A stretch of DNA of 64,000 nucleotides. Origin: Paulinella micropora (taxonomy: Eukaryota; Cercozoa; Imbricatea; Euglyphida). Positions 41,467 to 51,799 of this stretch are shown one piece after another. The notes below the pieces were generated by a model that worked only from the letters and a program-made list of their open reading frames with translations, was not told the origin of the DNA and made no database searches. The DNA is taken from assembly GCA_009731375.1 (NCBI GenBank), contig BJOX01000244.1:672408-736407 (forward strand), given 5' to 3'. The position numbers were made by a program, and so were the translations under genes. Every line of letters begins with the position of its first letter. The stretch's first letter is position 1.

Positions 41467-41613
41467 GTAGGTCCAAGTGCCTCATACTAGATACAATATA
41501 GAAAAGAATGAGGAGAAAGTAATCTGAGTAAGGAGAACAAGAAATCGGAGAAAGTCTCAAAGACTATTTTTCTCAAACAAAAACAAACATACAAACAGTG
41601 TTTCATAGAGGAC
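41467..41613 (+). repeat. Extra leader fragment after the 3' LTR
   Basis: This 147-base stretch matches 31580-31726 almost exactly. It indicates a second, truncated or rearranged element joined to the 3' LTR, or alternatively that the true LTR is longer and the left copy carries a 503-base insertion. Confidence 0.8.
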
Positions 41614-42832
41614 TATTAGGGCTTTACGGGAATTTACTCTTGGAAGTAATTTCTGGTTATTCAATGTATTTTAAGATGAATTCTTATTACATTTCCGGTT
41701 CTGATTAATACGTCCGGTTTTAATGTTATATTAGGATTAGGAATATGGACGGAAAACTAGGAAGCTTGGATCACATATGACCTTAAATCATTTATTTTAC
41801 ACTTAACCGTTTACCCGGGCGTGGAGAAGGTTTTTAGGATGCAGATTACACTGTAACTATGGTGTAGCATCCATAGCCTACGGTGAATAACCTCCCACAT
41901 TAATAGCGTTGACCCGATCCATCTACAGCACATGTAGTAACAGTTTGAAGTTTTGGAAAAAGGTCACGGAATTTCCGTGAAATTTAGCATTTTTTTCCGT
42001 GACTGGGAATTATGGCTAAATAAGGGAAAATGCACTTACGTGTTGTTTAGGGTATGTTTTGGCATTTGTGCAGGTTACGGACGTAACGCATCGTGTCAGT
42101 TGACCCGGTCATAGGGACACTCCGGTTTGACTGGTGTTTTCCCTTTGGCTTGTTGTTTGGGTTCATATCTTGCTTGTTGTTTGGGTTCATATCTGACTTC
42201 CTTTTCTAATTTAGAAGTGGAGGCTAGCTTTGAACCAGTTGTGTTCATTATTAAATTCCATTTTTACTTTCGTGTGAGCTCGTAAGTGTAGACCTCCGGT
42301 CTTAATACAGTATTTTATTAAAAGTGTTTGCGTAACGTAAATAAACGAAGTGACCGCTCTATTTACTGGTATTTCACCTGCTCTCACAGGATTCAATGCA
42401 GCCATAGTGTTCTTTATTAAGAGTTCGTTGTACTCGACCGTCTGAAGAGTTATGATATATACAAACTCACATAGTAATGACTATTAAATGATGCTTTCCA
42501 CTACATGTTAGTTCTAATTTAAGAATTTCTACAAGGTTCACACCAGCACATCGTTCATCACACATAGGAGCTGAACGCGTCGGTCTAGGCTCGTAAGCGA
42601 AGCCAACGATTTTAGCTAAGTTAAGAAACAATGCCAAGGGAAAGGAAACAAACAACACACCCACAAACTAAAGAAAAACTAAACATGAAAAAGGTGAGAC
42701 CCACTTCAAATTCCAATACCGACAGAAGAAAACAAAATGGATTTACACTTCACAGTATTACTACCAACCGAGACAAACGTGAAAATCCACATTTGATAGA
42801 ATTTCCGACTTGCATGAATCGAACCAAAGCGA
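41614..42832. other. No gene recognised
   Basis: The stretch has ordinary complexity. A 64-codon minus-strand frame at 42211-42405 (start MAALNPVRAGEIPVN) has no recognised motif. Nothing else is supportable. Confidence 0.5.
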
Positions 42833-43149
42833 TTACACCTCCCGCACCAGCAATTTGTTCTTGCCCAGCGATTTCGGACGCGAGGTTGAGGTTTTGGTCT
42901 TGGCGGCGGCCACGGCTGGACTCGCCTTAGCTTTGGCGGCTACCGGCGGTGAGTTATTATTGCTATTACTGCTGCTAGTGCCAGTACTGCGCGGCTTGGC
43001 TCCTGCTCCTGCGGCGGCCACCTTGGCCTTGTTTTTCAGGTTGGGCGGTCTGAGCGCGGCGCGGGGTGCGGTGGCTACGGTACGGATGGAGGAGGTGGAG
43101 GCGGATTTGGCCAGCAGGGAGACGTAGGAGTCGGTGGACGCAGACATCG
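42833..43149 (-). CDS. Terminal exon, basic Ser/Ala/Lys-rich C-terminus
   Basis: It follows a ttactag acceptor (two bases completing a codon) and reads MSASTDSYVSLLAK, later RPPNLKNKAKV and ending LLVREV before TAA. Phase 1 in matches the previous exon. It is rich in Ala, Ser and Lys with a short Asn run. Confidence 0.6.
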
Positions 43150-43215
43150 CTAGTAACACAAGAGCGATTATATTATATTGTAAGGTATGTATGTATGTAT
43201 ATATGTACGTATGCA

Positions 43216-43219
43216 TGTT

Positions 43220-43254
<35 letters not shown>

Positions 43255-43324
43255 GTAGGTAGGTAGGTAGTTAGGTAGATAGGTAGGCAGGTAGGTAGAT
43301 ATATAGATGCATAGACAGACAGAC

Positions 43325-43373
<49 letters not shown>

Positions 43374-43376
43374 TAT
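43216..43376 (+). repeat. (GATA)/(GGTA) microsatellites in the last intron
   Basis: GATA runs flank a GGTA/GGCA segment, followed by (TG)n and (GA)n to 43439. Confidence 0.97.
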
Positions 43377-43390
43377 AGAACGAGTGTGTG

Positions 43391-43439
<49 letters not shown>

Positions 43440-43446
43440 TATTTAC

Positions 43447-43512
43447 CCAGGGCGGACATGCCCTTGGACTTGGCGCCGGCCGAGCTAGGCCGAGTGCCCT
43501 TGCTTGGATTGC
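43447..43512 (-). CDS. Internal exon (phase 1-1)
   Basis: The 66-base exon follows catag and precedes GTAAAT. It reads [17 protein letters not shown] and ends SAL. A partial duplicate of its start lies at about 43535-43579 with an acceptor but no donor. Confidence 0.6.
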
Positions 43513-43534
43513 CTATGTTGTATGAGTGTGTGTG

Positions 43535-43579
43535 TGTGTGAGCATGTCTAGGCCGACTACTCTTGCCTGGATTGCCTGC
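43535..43579 (-). pseudogene. Remnant of a duplicated exon
   Basis: After a cgcag acceptor it begins NPGKSSRPR, like the exon at 43447-43512, then runs into (AC)n with no usable donor. Confidence 0.5.
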
Positions 43580-43626
43580 GAGAGATGTATGCTGTGTGCA
43601 TATCTATGCATGTATGTATGTATCAC

Positions 43627-43686
43627 CTTCGATTGGGTAGACTGAGGTAGCGCGACGAGGGCTAGTGGTGGTGAAGGAAGGTGAGC
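43627..43686 (-). CDS. Internal exon (phase 1-1)
   Basis: The 60-base exon reads SPSFTTTSPRRATSVYPIE between a tttag acceptor and a GTGATA donor. A truncated duplicate of its first bases lies at about 43767-43797. Confidence 0.6.
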
Positions 43687-43766
43687 CTAAAGTATATAAC
43701 ATAGATAATATACATAATGTATGTAACATACAGAATTCAAATAACACATAACATACATTAAATAGA

Positions 43767-43797
43767 TAGATGCGGGCTAGGGGTGAAGGAAGGCGAG
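43767..43797 (-). pseudogene. Remnant of a duplicated exon
   Basis: It starts like the exon at 43627-43686 (SPSFTP) after a cgtcag acceptor and then ends in GATA repeat without a donor. Confidence 0.5.
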
Positions 43798-43884
43798 CCT
43801 GACGTACATAAGATGCATAACATATGTAAAATAACATGTAAAATAACATACATACATTACATACATACATACGTACATACATAC

Positions 43885-43959
43885 CTGAACCCCGCGGTTT
43901 TTGCGTTGGCTTTTTAGCAGAGGCCCCTGGCCCACGCACAGGTTTCACAACGCGCACAC
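43885..43959 (-). CDS. Internal exon (phase 1-1), basic
   Basis: The 75-base exon reads VRVVKPVRGPGASAKK and TQKPRGS between a tatag acceptor and a GTATGT donor. Confidence 0.6.
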
Positions 43960-43997
43960 CTATAAGTACATAGTTAGATTTTTGTGGGTGGATGGAC

Positions 43998-44170
43998 GGA
44001 TAGATAGATAGATAGATAGATAGATGGATGGATGGATAGATAGATAGATAGATAGTTAGATAGATAAATAGATAGATAAATAGATAGGTAGATGGATAGA
44101 TAGATGGATAGATAGATGGATAGATCGATAGATAGATAGATAGGTAGATGGATAGATAGATAGATAGATA
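43998..44170 (+). repeat. (GATA)n microsatellite with GATG and AATA variants
   Basis: The run is intronic relative to the minus-strand gene. Confidence 0.98.
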
Positions 44171-44175
44171 AAAAC

Positions 44176-44216
44176 CTGTCTTCTTCCGTAACATCGTTGC
44201 CGACGCGGAGACCGAC
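44176..44216 (-). CDS. Internal exon (phase 2 in, 1 out)
   Basis: The 41-base exon follows tacccag and precedes GTTTTT. In phase it reads SVSASATMLRKKT. Its entry phase fits the exon at 44696-44783. Confidence 0.45.
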
Positions 44217-44353
44217 CTGGGTAGTGAGGGCTACATACATGACATGCATACATATATTACATACATACATACCTTCATTACATACATTACACACCATTTC
44301 ATACATATAATGCATATATACATGCATTACATACATTACCTACCTACCTACCT

Positions 44354-44412
44354 GCATACATACATACGTACAATGATGTGTTCATTTCCTTTGAAGGTGT
44401 CAACGACACACA
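44354..44412 (-). pseudogene. Diverged duplicate of the exon at 44696-44783
   Basis: It reads LTPSKEMNTS before a GTACGT donor, against LTPSKEMITS in the other copy. Its upstream part is (AC)n and its entry phase does not fit, so it may be decayed or an alternative exon. Confidence 0.4.
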
Positions 44413-44695
44413 CATACACTTGTGTGAGTGTGTGTCTGTGCGTGTATGTGTGTGTGTGTGTGTGTGCGTGTTTATGTATTGCACTTGTACAGAAATCTCT
44501 TGCTAAAATAAAGGATTAAATTACGAACATGCAGTCAGACTACGTGAGATCTTACGCGTAAGCATGGTGTGGTATGTGTAGGATCGCATGCTGTCCTTCT
44601 GAAAATATATACACATACATACACATGTGTATGCACATGCACATACACATACACGTACACGTACACATACATAGGCTACATGCATAAATACGCAC

Positions 44696-44783
44696 CGTGA
44701 TGTGATCATTTCCTTCGAAGGGGTCAACCAGACGCGTAGGAGAAGCAAGTGATAGTTGAGATTGAGAACCGATCCGTTGTTGA
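44696..44783 (-). CDS. Internal exon (phase 1 in, 2 out)
   Basis: The 88-base exon reads NNGSVLNLNYHLLLLRVW and LTPSKEMITS before a GTGCGT donor. The acceptor (agggag) has a poor pyrimidine tract, so the left border is tentative. Confidence 0.4.
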
Positions 44784-45037
44784 CTCCCTATGACATGTAT
44801 GTGTGTATGTATAGAATAAGCGATAGATAGATGGATTCGCAGAGAGATGGATGATTGGATTGAATCATGCTTCAATATCTCTCCTAGCCCCACCCGCCCT
44901 TTCACTCTCTCTCGCTCGCTCGCGCCTGTGTGTGTGGTGTGTCTCCCTGCTTCTTCTTGAGAGTGACAGACGCCTCCCCCCCCCCCGGGGGGGGGGGCAA
45001 TGCGTCAGCGATAATTATATTATCACAATTGCTATAC

Positions 45038-45049
45038 CAGAATTGATCT
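45038..45049 (-). CDS. Possible 12-base microexon
   Basis: AGATCAATTCTG lies between cttgcag and GTATAG and is phase 1-1. It resembles the end of the preceding large exon (GAGATCAACGCTG before GTACAG), so it may be a duplicated exon end rather than a used microexon. Confidence 0.25.
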
Positions 45050-45102
45050 CTGCAAGCGGGGATGCATGAGGGATGATTATTTTATTATTCTATCTGCTGT
45101 AC

Positions 45103-45560
45103 CAGCGTTGATCTCGGCCAAGCGATCGGGATCGACTGAGTGGAGTGCGGCCTTAAGGGTGGTTAAGAGGCTGTCACTACTGGGTAGATTGGCGGGGGAG
45201 GGAGAGGAGGAGCGAACAGCGACAAAAGGAGAAGACGATGGCAAAGATGAAGAAGCAGAAGAGGATGAGCAAGAGGAGGAGGAAGAAGAAGAGGAGGAGG
45301 AAGAAGAAGAAGAAGAAGAAGAAGAAGAAGAAGAAGAAGAAGATGATGATGATGATGACGATGAACCAGAAGAAGTAGATGCAGCGATTGCAACAGAAGC
45401 AGAAGAGGAAGATGAAGAAGCATAGGTGCAGACAAAATCAGAAGAAGGAGAAGAAGAAGAAGAAGAAGAAGAAGAAGAAGAAGAAGAAGAAGAAGGAGAT
45501 TTGACGGAGGAACGACGCGATGGACGGGAAGAAAAGGAAGTAGCAGTAGTAGTAGTAGTA

Positions 45561-45595
<35 letters not shown>

Positions 45596-46963
45596 AGAAG
45601 AAGAAGAAGAGGAAGCAGCAGCAGCAGCAGCAGCAGCAGAAGAAGAAGAAGAAGAAGAAGAAGATGATGATGATAATGAAGAAGAAGCAGAAATGGCTGG
45701 GAGGAAATAGTCATAGGAGGGAAAGGTGGTCGAGGTCGGCGGTCCTAAGTCTTCATAGAGCGAGGGAGAGGCCACAGAGGCGATAACAGAGTTAGCCGCT
45801 GCCACCAAACGGGAGGTAGAACGGGACAAAGAGGCTTTTCCTTTCTCTTTCTTTTTCTCTTGGTTCTTCTCCTTATTGTCTTTTTCTTTGCCTTTCTTGG
45901 AGATGGGGAAGCTTTCTTCTTCCACAGCTATGCAGGCAAAATGTTCATTGTTGTCTACATCACTTACCCCGGCTGAGGTAGGGAGTAGGTCGAAAAGGGA
46001 AGAAGAAGAAGAAGAAGAAGAAGTAGAAGAGGAAGAAGAGGAGGAAGAAGAGGAAGAAGAAGAAGAGGAGGAGGAAGAAGAAGAAGAAGAAGAAGGACGA
46101 GGAGAAGCAGCAGCAGAAACAGAAGACGCAGACGCAACATAATAATTTCCGTTCACGGACTGTTTCCCCACTGCTTCCTCATCCTCTTCCGCTTCTGCAT
46201 CTGCATCGATGTGCGCAACAGGCGCCTGCTGCGGCTTCTTGTTGCTGTGGACCACGGGGGTCAGACCGTAGGCTGCGGTGAGGATGTCCACAATTGACGC
46301 TTGTGGAGGCTGAGGTTCCGCCTGGAAATACGCTTCACCTTCCTCGTCTCTGGGCTCTTCCTCTTCGTCCTGGTCGGATTTCTCAATGTTAGATTTCTCT
46401 ATATTATCCTCCTGCACCTCCTCTCCACTCCTGTCTTGTTCAAGCTCGTCATAGTCTGACCTCTCTGCAGCTTCCTCCACCTCCTCCACCTCTTCACCGC
46501 CCTCTCCCTCCATCGCGTTATCCTTGCCTTCCTGTACGATTTCGTCCACACTCACACTCACCTCCTGCTCCTTCGCTACCAGATCAGCCTCTGCACTACC
46601 TGCGGCCATCTCTTTCGACTTATGCCGCTGGTTTTTCGACGCGAGAGGGAGAGATTTCATGGCGGCACTGTTCATAGACGATTCCAACTCCGCCGGTGGG
46701 TTCTGACCACCGCGCGACCGAGAAGAATCGACGACACTTGCTTTGTCATCCCAAGCATTCCTGTCGAACGACGCGTTGACACCGCCTGGAGGATCCACGT
46801 CCAAGCTCGACACAACTTCTTGCATGCGTCGCTCGTGATTGTCGATAGCCGCTTTGCGACTTTGCAGGCCAAAGTCGTCGAGTAAAGATTTAAAAGAGGG
46901 AGAGCAGGGGGTGATGGGCCGCACGAAGCCTGGCTGCTCGAACAGATCAACTTGCGGCTGCTC
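45103..46963 (-). CDS. Large exon: acidic region followed by long poly-Ser tracts
   Basis: About 620 codons are open between the gacag acceptor (phase 0) and a GTACAG donor (phase 1). The first part has FVRPITPCSPSFKSLLDD and NHERRMQEVVSSLDVD. The middle is Glu/Asp-rich (EEVEEVEEAAERSDYDE), with a more ordered-looking patch SIVDILTAAYGLTPVVH. The rest is dominated by poly-Ser written by (TCT/TCC)n, with short Ala and Thr runs, ending LLTTLKAALHSVDPDRLAE. The opposite strand has poly-Glu frames through the same repeats, but those are broken and lack splice support. Repeat length probably varies between individuals. Confidence 0.6.
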
Positions 46964-47336
46964 CTGTCGTAAGAGTGTGTTATGATGGTATGGTATGGTA
47001 TGGCATGGGATGGCATGGCACGGCACGGCACGGTACGGTATGGTACGGTATGGTATGGTATGGTATGGTATGGTCGGGTCTGGTCTGGTATGGTATGTTT
47101 TTGAAGTAAGTAAACAAGTAAGTAAGTAGGTAAACAAGTAAGTAAGCACGCAAGCAAGCACGCAAGCAGGCAAGCAGGCAAGCAAAGCACGCAAAGTAAC
47201 GCAAAGCAACGCAAAGCTAAGCCAAGCTAAGCCAAGTTGAGCCAAGCTGAGCAAAGCTAAGCAAAGCTGAGCAAAGCTAAGCAAAGTTAAGCAAAGTTAA
47301 GTAAGGTTAAGCAAAGTTAAGTAAAGTTAAGTAAGT

Positions 47337-47376
<40 letters not shown>

Positions 47377-47692
47377 GCCAAAGCAAAAGCCAAAGCAAAA
47401 GCTAAAGTAAAAGCTAAAGTAAAAGTCAAAGTAAAAGTCAAAGTAAAATTCAAAGTAAAAGCCAAAGTAAAAGCAAAAAGCAAAAAGCAAAAGCAAAGGC
47501 AAAGCAAAGCAAAGCAAAGCAAAGCAAAGCAAAGCAAAGCAAAGCAAAGCAAAGCAAAGCAAAGCAAAGTAAGTCAGTCAGTCAGTAAGTAAGTTAGTAA
47601 GGTGTTTCAATCTACATACATCCTGGTTGCCCGAAACGTGTTTCGCCTTGTAGGACACATGACCAGGCAACTACAGATAGATAGACATAGAT

Positions 47693-47728
<36 letters not shown>

Positions 47729-47813
47729 CACAGACAGAGAAACACACACACACACACACACACACACGCGCACACACACACACACACAGAAAGACAGATA
47801 TAGAGATAGATAC
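46964..47813 (+). repeat. Intron filled with nested TATGG, AAGT, AAGC and AAAGC repeats
   Basis: The intron runs from (TATGG)n with CACGG variants (46,980-47,097) through AAGT, GCAAG, AAGCTAAGCC-like, AAGT again, a 12-base AAAGTAAAAGCC-like period, then (AAAGC)n (47,490-47,565), GATA and (AC)n. Adjacent periods differ by single changes, so they seem to have grown from one another. Confidence 0.9.
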
Positions 47814-48179
47814 CTGTCCGTTGCTGGAAGCGATGGACAGGTTCAAGTTATCATCCGCCTCGCCAACTTTGCTCGCGACAGCCTGTTGCAAATTGTGAGA
47901 CACGGCCTGGATCGGGGACGGAGGGCCCGAAACATCGCCGTGGCGAAATGACTCACCGATCGACTCATCGGCCGGTCGGCCATGCCGCAATGCTTGAGGT
48001 GTCCCTGAGGGAGTTACCACAGCCTCTTCGTCCTCTTGTCCCCAGAACCCGGGCTCGGCTCCGGCTCCTGCCCCCGCGACCTTTTTTTTCTTGGAGCCTA
48101 GCAAGGACTCCAGACTGGCTTGCATTCTGGACTGTGGCTTACTCGCTGCTTCCTTTGAGGACGCTCCGTTCTCGTCGTC
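47814..48179 (-). CDS. Internal exon (phase 0-0)
   Basis: 122 codons lie between the tgcag acceptor and a GTATCT donor. It reads SRMQASLESLLGSKKKK, a short Ala/Gly run, then GFWGQEDEEAV and ending SIASSNGQ. No family recognised. Confidence 0.6.
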
Positions 48180-48274
48180 CTGCATACAGACATACACACA
48201 TACATACATACATACATAACATACATACATACATACATAACATACATACATACGTACATGACATACATACATAC

Positions 48275-48742
48275 ATGCTTGTGCAGCTCCGGCCGGCGGG
48301 TCAGCAGACTGTCCAGAGTGGGCGGTTGAAAGTTGTTTTTAGACGGGTCAAGCTGACATGGCGCATCTAATAACAGGCTTTGCGGGGCCGGGGTGTGTTT
48401 CTTAGCACAAGGCCCAGAGTCATGTTCGGCAGTCTTTTCCGCCGTGAGGTGGCCCCCTTCTTTACCCTTTTCAACATCTCCCTCTTCCTGCAGATGCGCC
48501 AAATCTCTTTTCTCTCTTTCAGGCGCTTCCTCATCCACCACCAGCGAGGCCGATTTCGGCACGTTTTTCATCTGCGTGTTGAATAGGTGACTGTCATGGT
48601 CGTTCACACTAGCATCTGTCGGTTTGCGTTGATCTTCTTCTTCGTCGTCTATTTCTCGAGCCAAGTCTTGTTTGCTCTGCTCGTGTGTTTCTGCCTCCTG
48701 ATTCGATGAGTTGAGTTTCACCCCGAAGGAATCCAGCGTCTC
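48275..48742 (-). CDS. Internal exon (phase 0-0), charged
   Basis: 156 codons lie between the tctag acceptor and a GTATGT donor. The segment starts ETLDSFGVKLNSSNQ and is rich in Glu, Lys and Asp, with EEAPEREKRDLAHLQEEG suggestive of helix or coiled coil. It ends LDSLLTRRPELHKH. Confidence 0.6.
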
Positions 48743-48833
48743 CTAGAAAAGATAGGTAGGCGGGTAGGTACAGGTGGGTACGTAGGCAGGTAGGTAGGTG
48801 GGAGGGAAAGTAAGTAGATAGTTAGGCAGATAC

Positions 48834-49025
48834 CGAGGTGACTGGCGCCACGTCCACAAACGAATTGCTCTCGCTGAGTGTGCGTGACTTACGACCATCG
48901 TGATTATTACGCCCGCTAATCGAGCGTTTCTTGCGTAGGCCCAACAAGGAGCGAGAGCTGTTTCTGCGTGAACCAGCCTTCACGTTTGTACCGTTTGCAC
49001 CATCCTTGCCGTTTGCCGCCGGCGA
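48834..49025 (-). CDS. Internal exon (phase 0-0), basic
   Basis: 64 codons lie between the tggcag acceptor and a GTATCT donor. It reads SRRNSSRSLLGLRKKRS, then SRTLSESNSFVDVAPV. The Arg/Ser-rich stretch could be a phosphorylation-prone or nuclear-localising segment. Confidence 0.6.
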
Positions 49026-49228
49026 CTGCCAAGGTGGAAAAAAAAAAAAAAAAAATACATAGGATCGAAGGCGAAGATGTGGTAGTTTTGCGAAATATTC
49101 ACCGCAAATACCCGAAAGTTTCGCTGCCTATGCCTCTCTCTCTCTCTTTTGACGTAGCTTGTCTCTCTCTCTCTCTCTCTCTCTTTTGACGTAGCTTGTT
49201 TGCTACCAGCAGCGAATTCGAGCCTAAG

Positions 49229-49252
49229 GTAGAGAGAGAGCGAGAGAGAGAG

Positions 49253-49319
<67 letters not shown>

Positions 49320-49369
49320 GAGAGAGAGACAGAGAGAGGGAGAGAGAGAGAGAAAGAGAGAGAGAGAGC

Positions 49370-49401
<32 letters not shown>

Positions 49402-49402
49402 T
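49229..49402 (+). repeat. (GA)n microsatellite
   Basis: It is a long GA run with GC interruptions, intronic to the minus-strand gene. Confidence 0.98.
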
Positions 49403-49404
49403 AC

Positions 49405-49469
49405 TTTTTCTCGATCAGGGTGATCATAGGCCTGAATCATTTTGCCCAGTTGACTCTTGAGCGCCTCAA
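49405..49469 (-). CDS. Most 5' supported exon of the minus-strand gene
   Basis: The 65-base exon (phase 1 in, 0 out) reads EALKSQLGKMIQAYDHPD between a tgtag acceptor and a GTATCT donor. It looks helical. Earlier exons are not identified with confidence; a candidate at about 50,465-50,525 reads FGTEVFPTAQQTLQLLAGE. Confidence 0.45.
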
Positions 49470-49569
49470 CTACATACAATCATACATACATGTCTTGTGA
49501 TATGATTTGACATTCTACTACATACGCACATGTATACATAACCAGGGGTGATCAAAAGGGGAAGCGTAC

Positions 49570-49970
49570 ATACATAGATACATACATAGATAGATAGATA
49601 CATACATACTACATTATTTAATGTTTATTGTGTACACATACACACATGCATGCATACATACATGCATACATACTACATTATTTTTTGTTTATTGTGTACA
49701 CATACACACATACATACATACATACATTTCATACATACAACATTACATCATACATACATACATACATACTACATTATTTATTGTTTATTGTCTACACATA
49801 CACACATGCATACATACATACATACATATATACATACATTACATACATATTACATTTACATTTACATTTACATTACATTTACATTACATTACATTACATT
49901 ACATTACATACATACATACATGCATACATAGATACATACATTACATACATACCACATTATTTATTGTTTG
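49570..49970 (+). repeat. (CATA)n, (CATTA)n and (CATTTA)n simple repeats with short repeated islands
   Basis: Three CATA blocks are separated by near-identical islands containing attgtttattgt and tacacatacacacat, so the block has also grown by segment duplication. (ACATTT)n and (ACATT)n follow at 49,850-49,905. Confidence 0.95.
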
Positions 49971-50159
49971 TGTCACGTTCTATTATTTAATATTCTACTA
50001 GGATGGACAAACACGCATATTGAAGAAAAATTTTTCACTGTAACAAGAGCTTCTCTAAGTTCTATTTGCCAAGGAAGGGAAAGAAGCGAAATGTTAGTGA
50101 AATAAATAAAAACATACACAGACAGGAAGGGGTGATTGAAGGGGAATAAGCATACATTT

Positions 50160-50385
50160 CTCAAGGGAAGAGTTGCAGTGTTTGCTTATCTGTGGGAATA
50201 CTTGCGCTTAGCATAATGGATAATGATAAGAATGTTGTAACCAGTGTCATGTAAGTCTATGTATGTATGCATGTACAAGAATATCATAAGTCAGTAAGTA
50301 AGTAGGTAAGTGGTAAGTAGGTAAGTCAGTCAGTCAGTATGAAGAAGGCGTGATAATATCTCTCCTTAGCAGTTGGACATCCACC

Positions 50386-50419
<34 letters not shown>

Positions 50420-50530
50420 GATAAGTAAGTAAGTAGGTAAGTAAGTAAGTAAGTAAGTAAGTACTTTTCTCCGGCGAGGAGTTGCAGTGTTTGCTGAGCT
50501 GTGGGGAATACTTCTGTGCCAAAAACTCGA
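50160..50530 (-). other. Repeated exon-like islands separated by (AAGT)n
   Basis: Two islands share gagttgcagtgtttgct and gtggg(g)aatactt (50,172-50,210 and 50,478-50,514), with AAGT repeats between. On the minus strand the second reads FGTEVFPTAQQTLQLLAGE. They may be duplicated exons of the minus-strand gene. Confidence 0.3.
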
Positions 50531-50615
50531 AGCAATTGAAACACACACGCGCATCCTACAGAGCGATGTAAAAGAATAGAAGAGACTAGATTAGATTAGA
50601 ATAGAATAGAATAGA

Positions 50616-50684
<69 letters not shown>

Positions 50685-50685
50685 G
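50616..50685 (+). repeat. (GATA)n microsatellite
   Basis: It is a perfect run. Confidence 0.98.
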
Positions 50686-50774
50686 TGCCTGTGCGACACC
50701 AAATCACGTTAACATCCTCTTTCTCATAATCATCATCATCGGCACAGGACAACACAAAAACGAGAGAGGGAAGT

Positions 50775-51110
50775 GGGGGGGGGGGGGGGGGGGGGGGGGC
50801 TAGCGCATAGAAAGGAGAGAGAGATGGAAAGGAGAAACGAATGAAGAAAGGAAAGGAAGGATAGATGGAAGGAAGGAAGGAAGGAAGAAAGGAATAAAGA
50901 AAGAAAGAAAGAAAGAAAGAAGGAAGGAAGGAAGGAAAGAAAATAAATAAATAAATAAACAAATAACCAAATAAACAAATAAATAAATAAATAAAGTAAT
51001 AAGTAAACAAGCAAGCAAGTAAGAAGGAAGGAACGGAAGACAGGAGGGAAGGAAAGGAGAGAGAGAGAGAAGGAAAGAAGGCGAGAGAGAGAGAGAGAGA
51101 TGAACACGAC
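50775..51110 (+). repeat. Poly-G, GGAA, AAAT and GA simple repeats
   Basis: A G run of about 24 bases is followed by GGAA/GAAA, AATA, AAGC and GA tracts. No coding signal survives in any frame. Confidence 0.95.
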
Positions 51111-51122
51111 ACAAATTCTCTC

Positions 51123-51237
51123 CATACATACATATGTATACATACATACATACATACATACATGTGTACATACATAAAAAATACATACATACATACATAC
51201 ATAACATACATTACATACATACATAGACAGAGAGAGA

Positions 51238-51275
<38 letters not shown>

Positions 51276-51717
51276 AGAGAGAGAGAATGTATGTATGTAT
51301 GTAATGTATGTATGCAGGTTTGTATGTATGTAAGTATGTATGTATGTATGTATGTAGGTATGTATGTATGATGTATGTATGTATGTGTGTGTATGTATGT
51401 ATGCATGTATGTAGCATGTATGTATGTATGTATGTACATATATATGTACGTATGTACGTATGTATGTATGTATGTATGTATACATATCGTATTTTGTATG
51501 TATGTATGAATGTATACATATGATGTATGTATGTATGTATTTATGTATGTATGTATGTAAGTATGTATGTATGTACATATGTATGCATGTATGTATGTAT
51601 ATATGTGTACGTGTATGTGTATGTGTATGTGTTTGTGTGTGTGTGTGTATGTGTATGTATATGTATGTGTACGTGTATGTGTATGTGTTTGTGTGTGCAT
51701 GTGCATGTGTATGTGTA

Positions 51718-51750
<33 letters not shown>

Positions 51751-51790
51751 GACTTGTGTATGTGTATGTGCATGTGTATGTGTATGTGTC
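51123..51790 (+). repeat. (CATA)n, (GA)n, (TATG)n and (GTGTAT)n: inverted microsatellite arms
   Basis: CATA on the left (51,123-51,225) and TATG on the right (51,287-51,600) are reverse complements around a GA-rich centre, so this strand can fold back into a long hairpin. TG-rich hexamer repeats follow. Confidence 0.95.
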
Positions 51791-51799
51791 ACTGGATCC

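Larger units (their letters stand above)
42833..49469 (-). other. Gene span: low-complexity Ser-rich/acidic protein, exon model
   Basis: At least eleven minus-strand segments have AG acceptors, GT donors and consistent phases, and they contain the only non-repetitive sequence in this region. Introns consist almost entirely of GATA, CATA, GA, TG and pentamer repeats. The 5' end is unresolved beyond 49469, and a possible exon around 49118-49225 does not fit in phase. The product looks largely disordered: acidic and Ser-rich in the middle, and Ser/Lys/Ala-rich and basic at the C-terminus. Function is unknown. Confidence 0.6.

Noticed and set aside
45066-46142. Plus-strand poly-Glu open frames over the GAA repeats
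   Set aside because: They are broken into several pieces by stops, whereas the minus strand is open for the whole 1.86 kb with matching splice sites and phases.
50591-51773. Long open frames through CATA, GA and GGAA repeats on the minus strand
   Set aside because: Four-base repeats without stop codons are open in several frames by default; there is no non-repetitive coding content.
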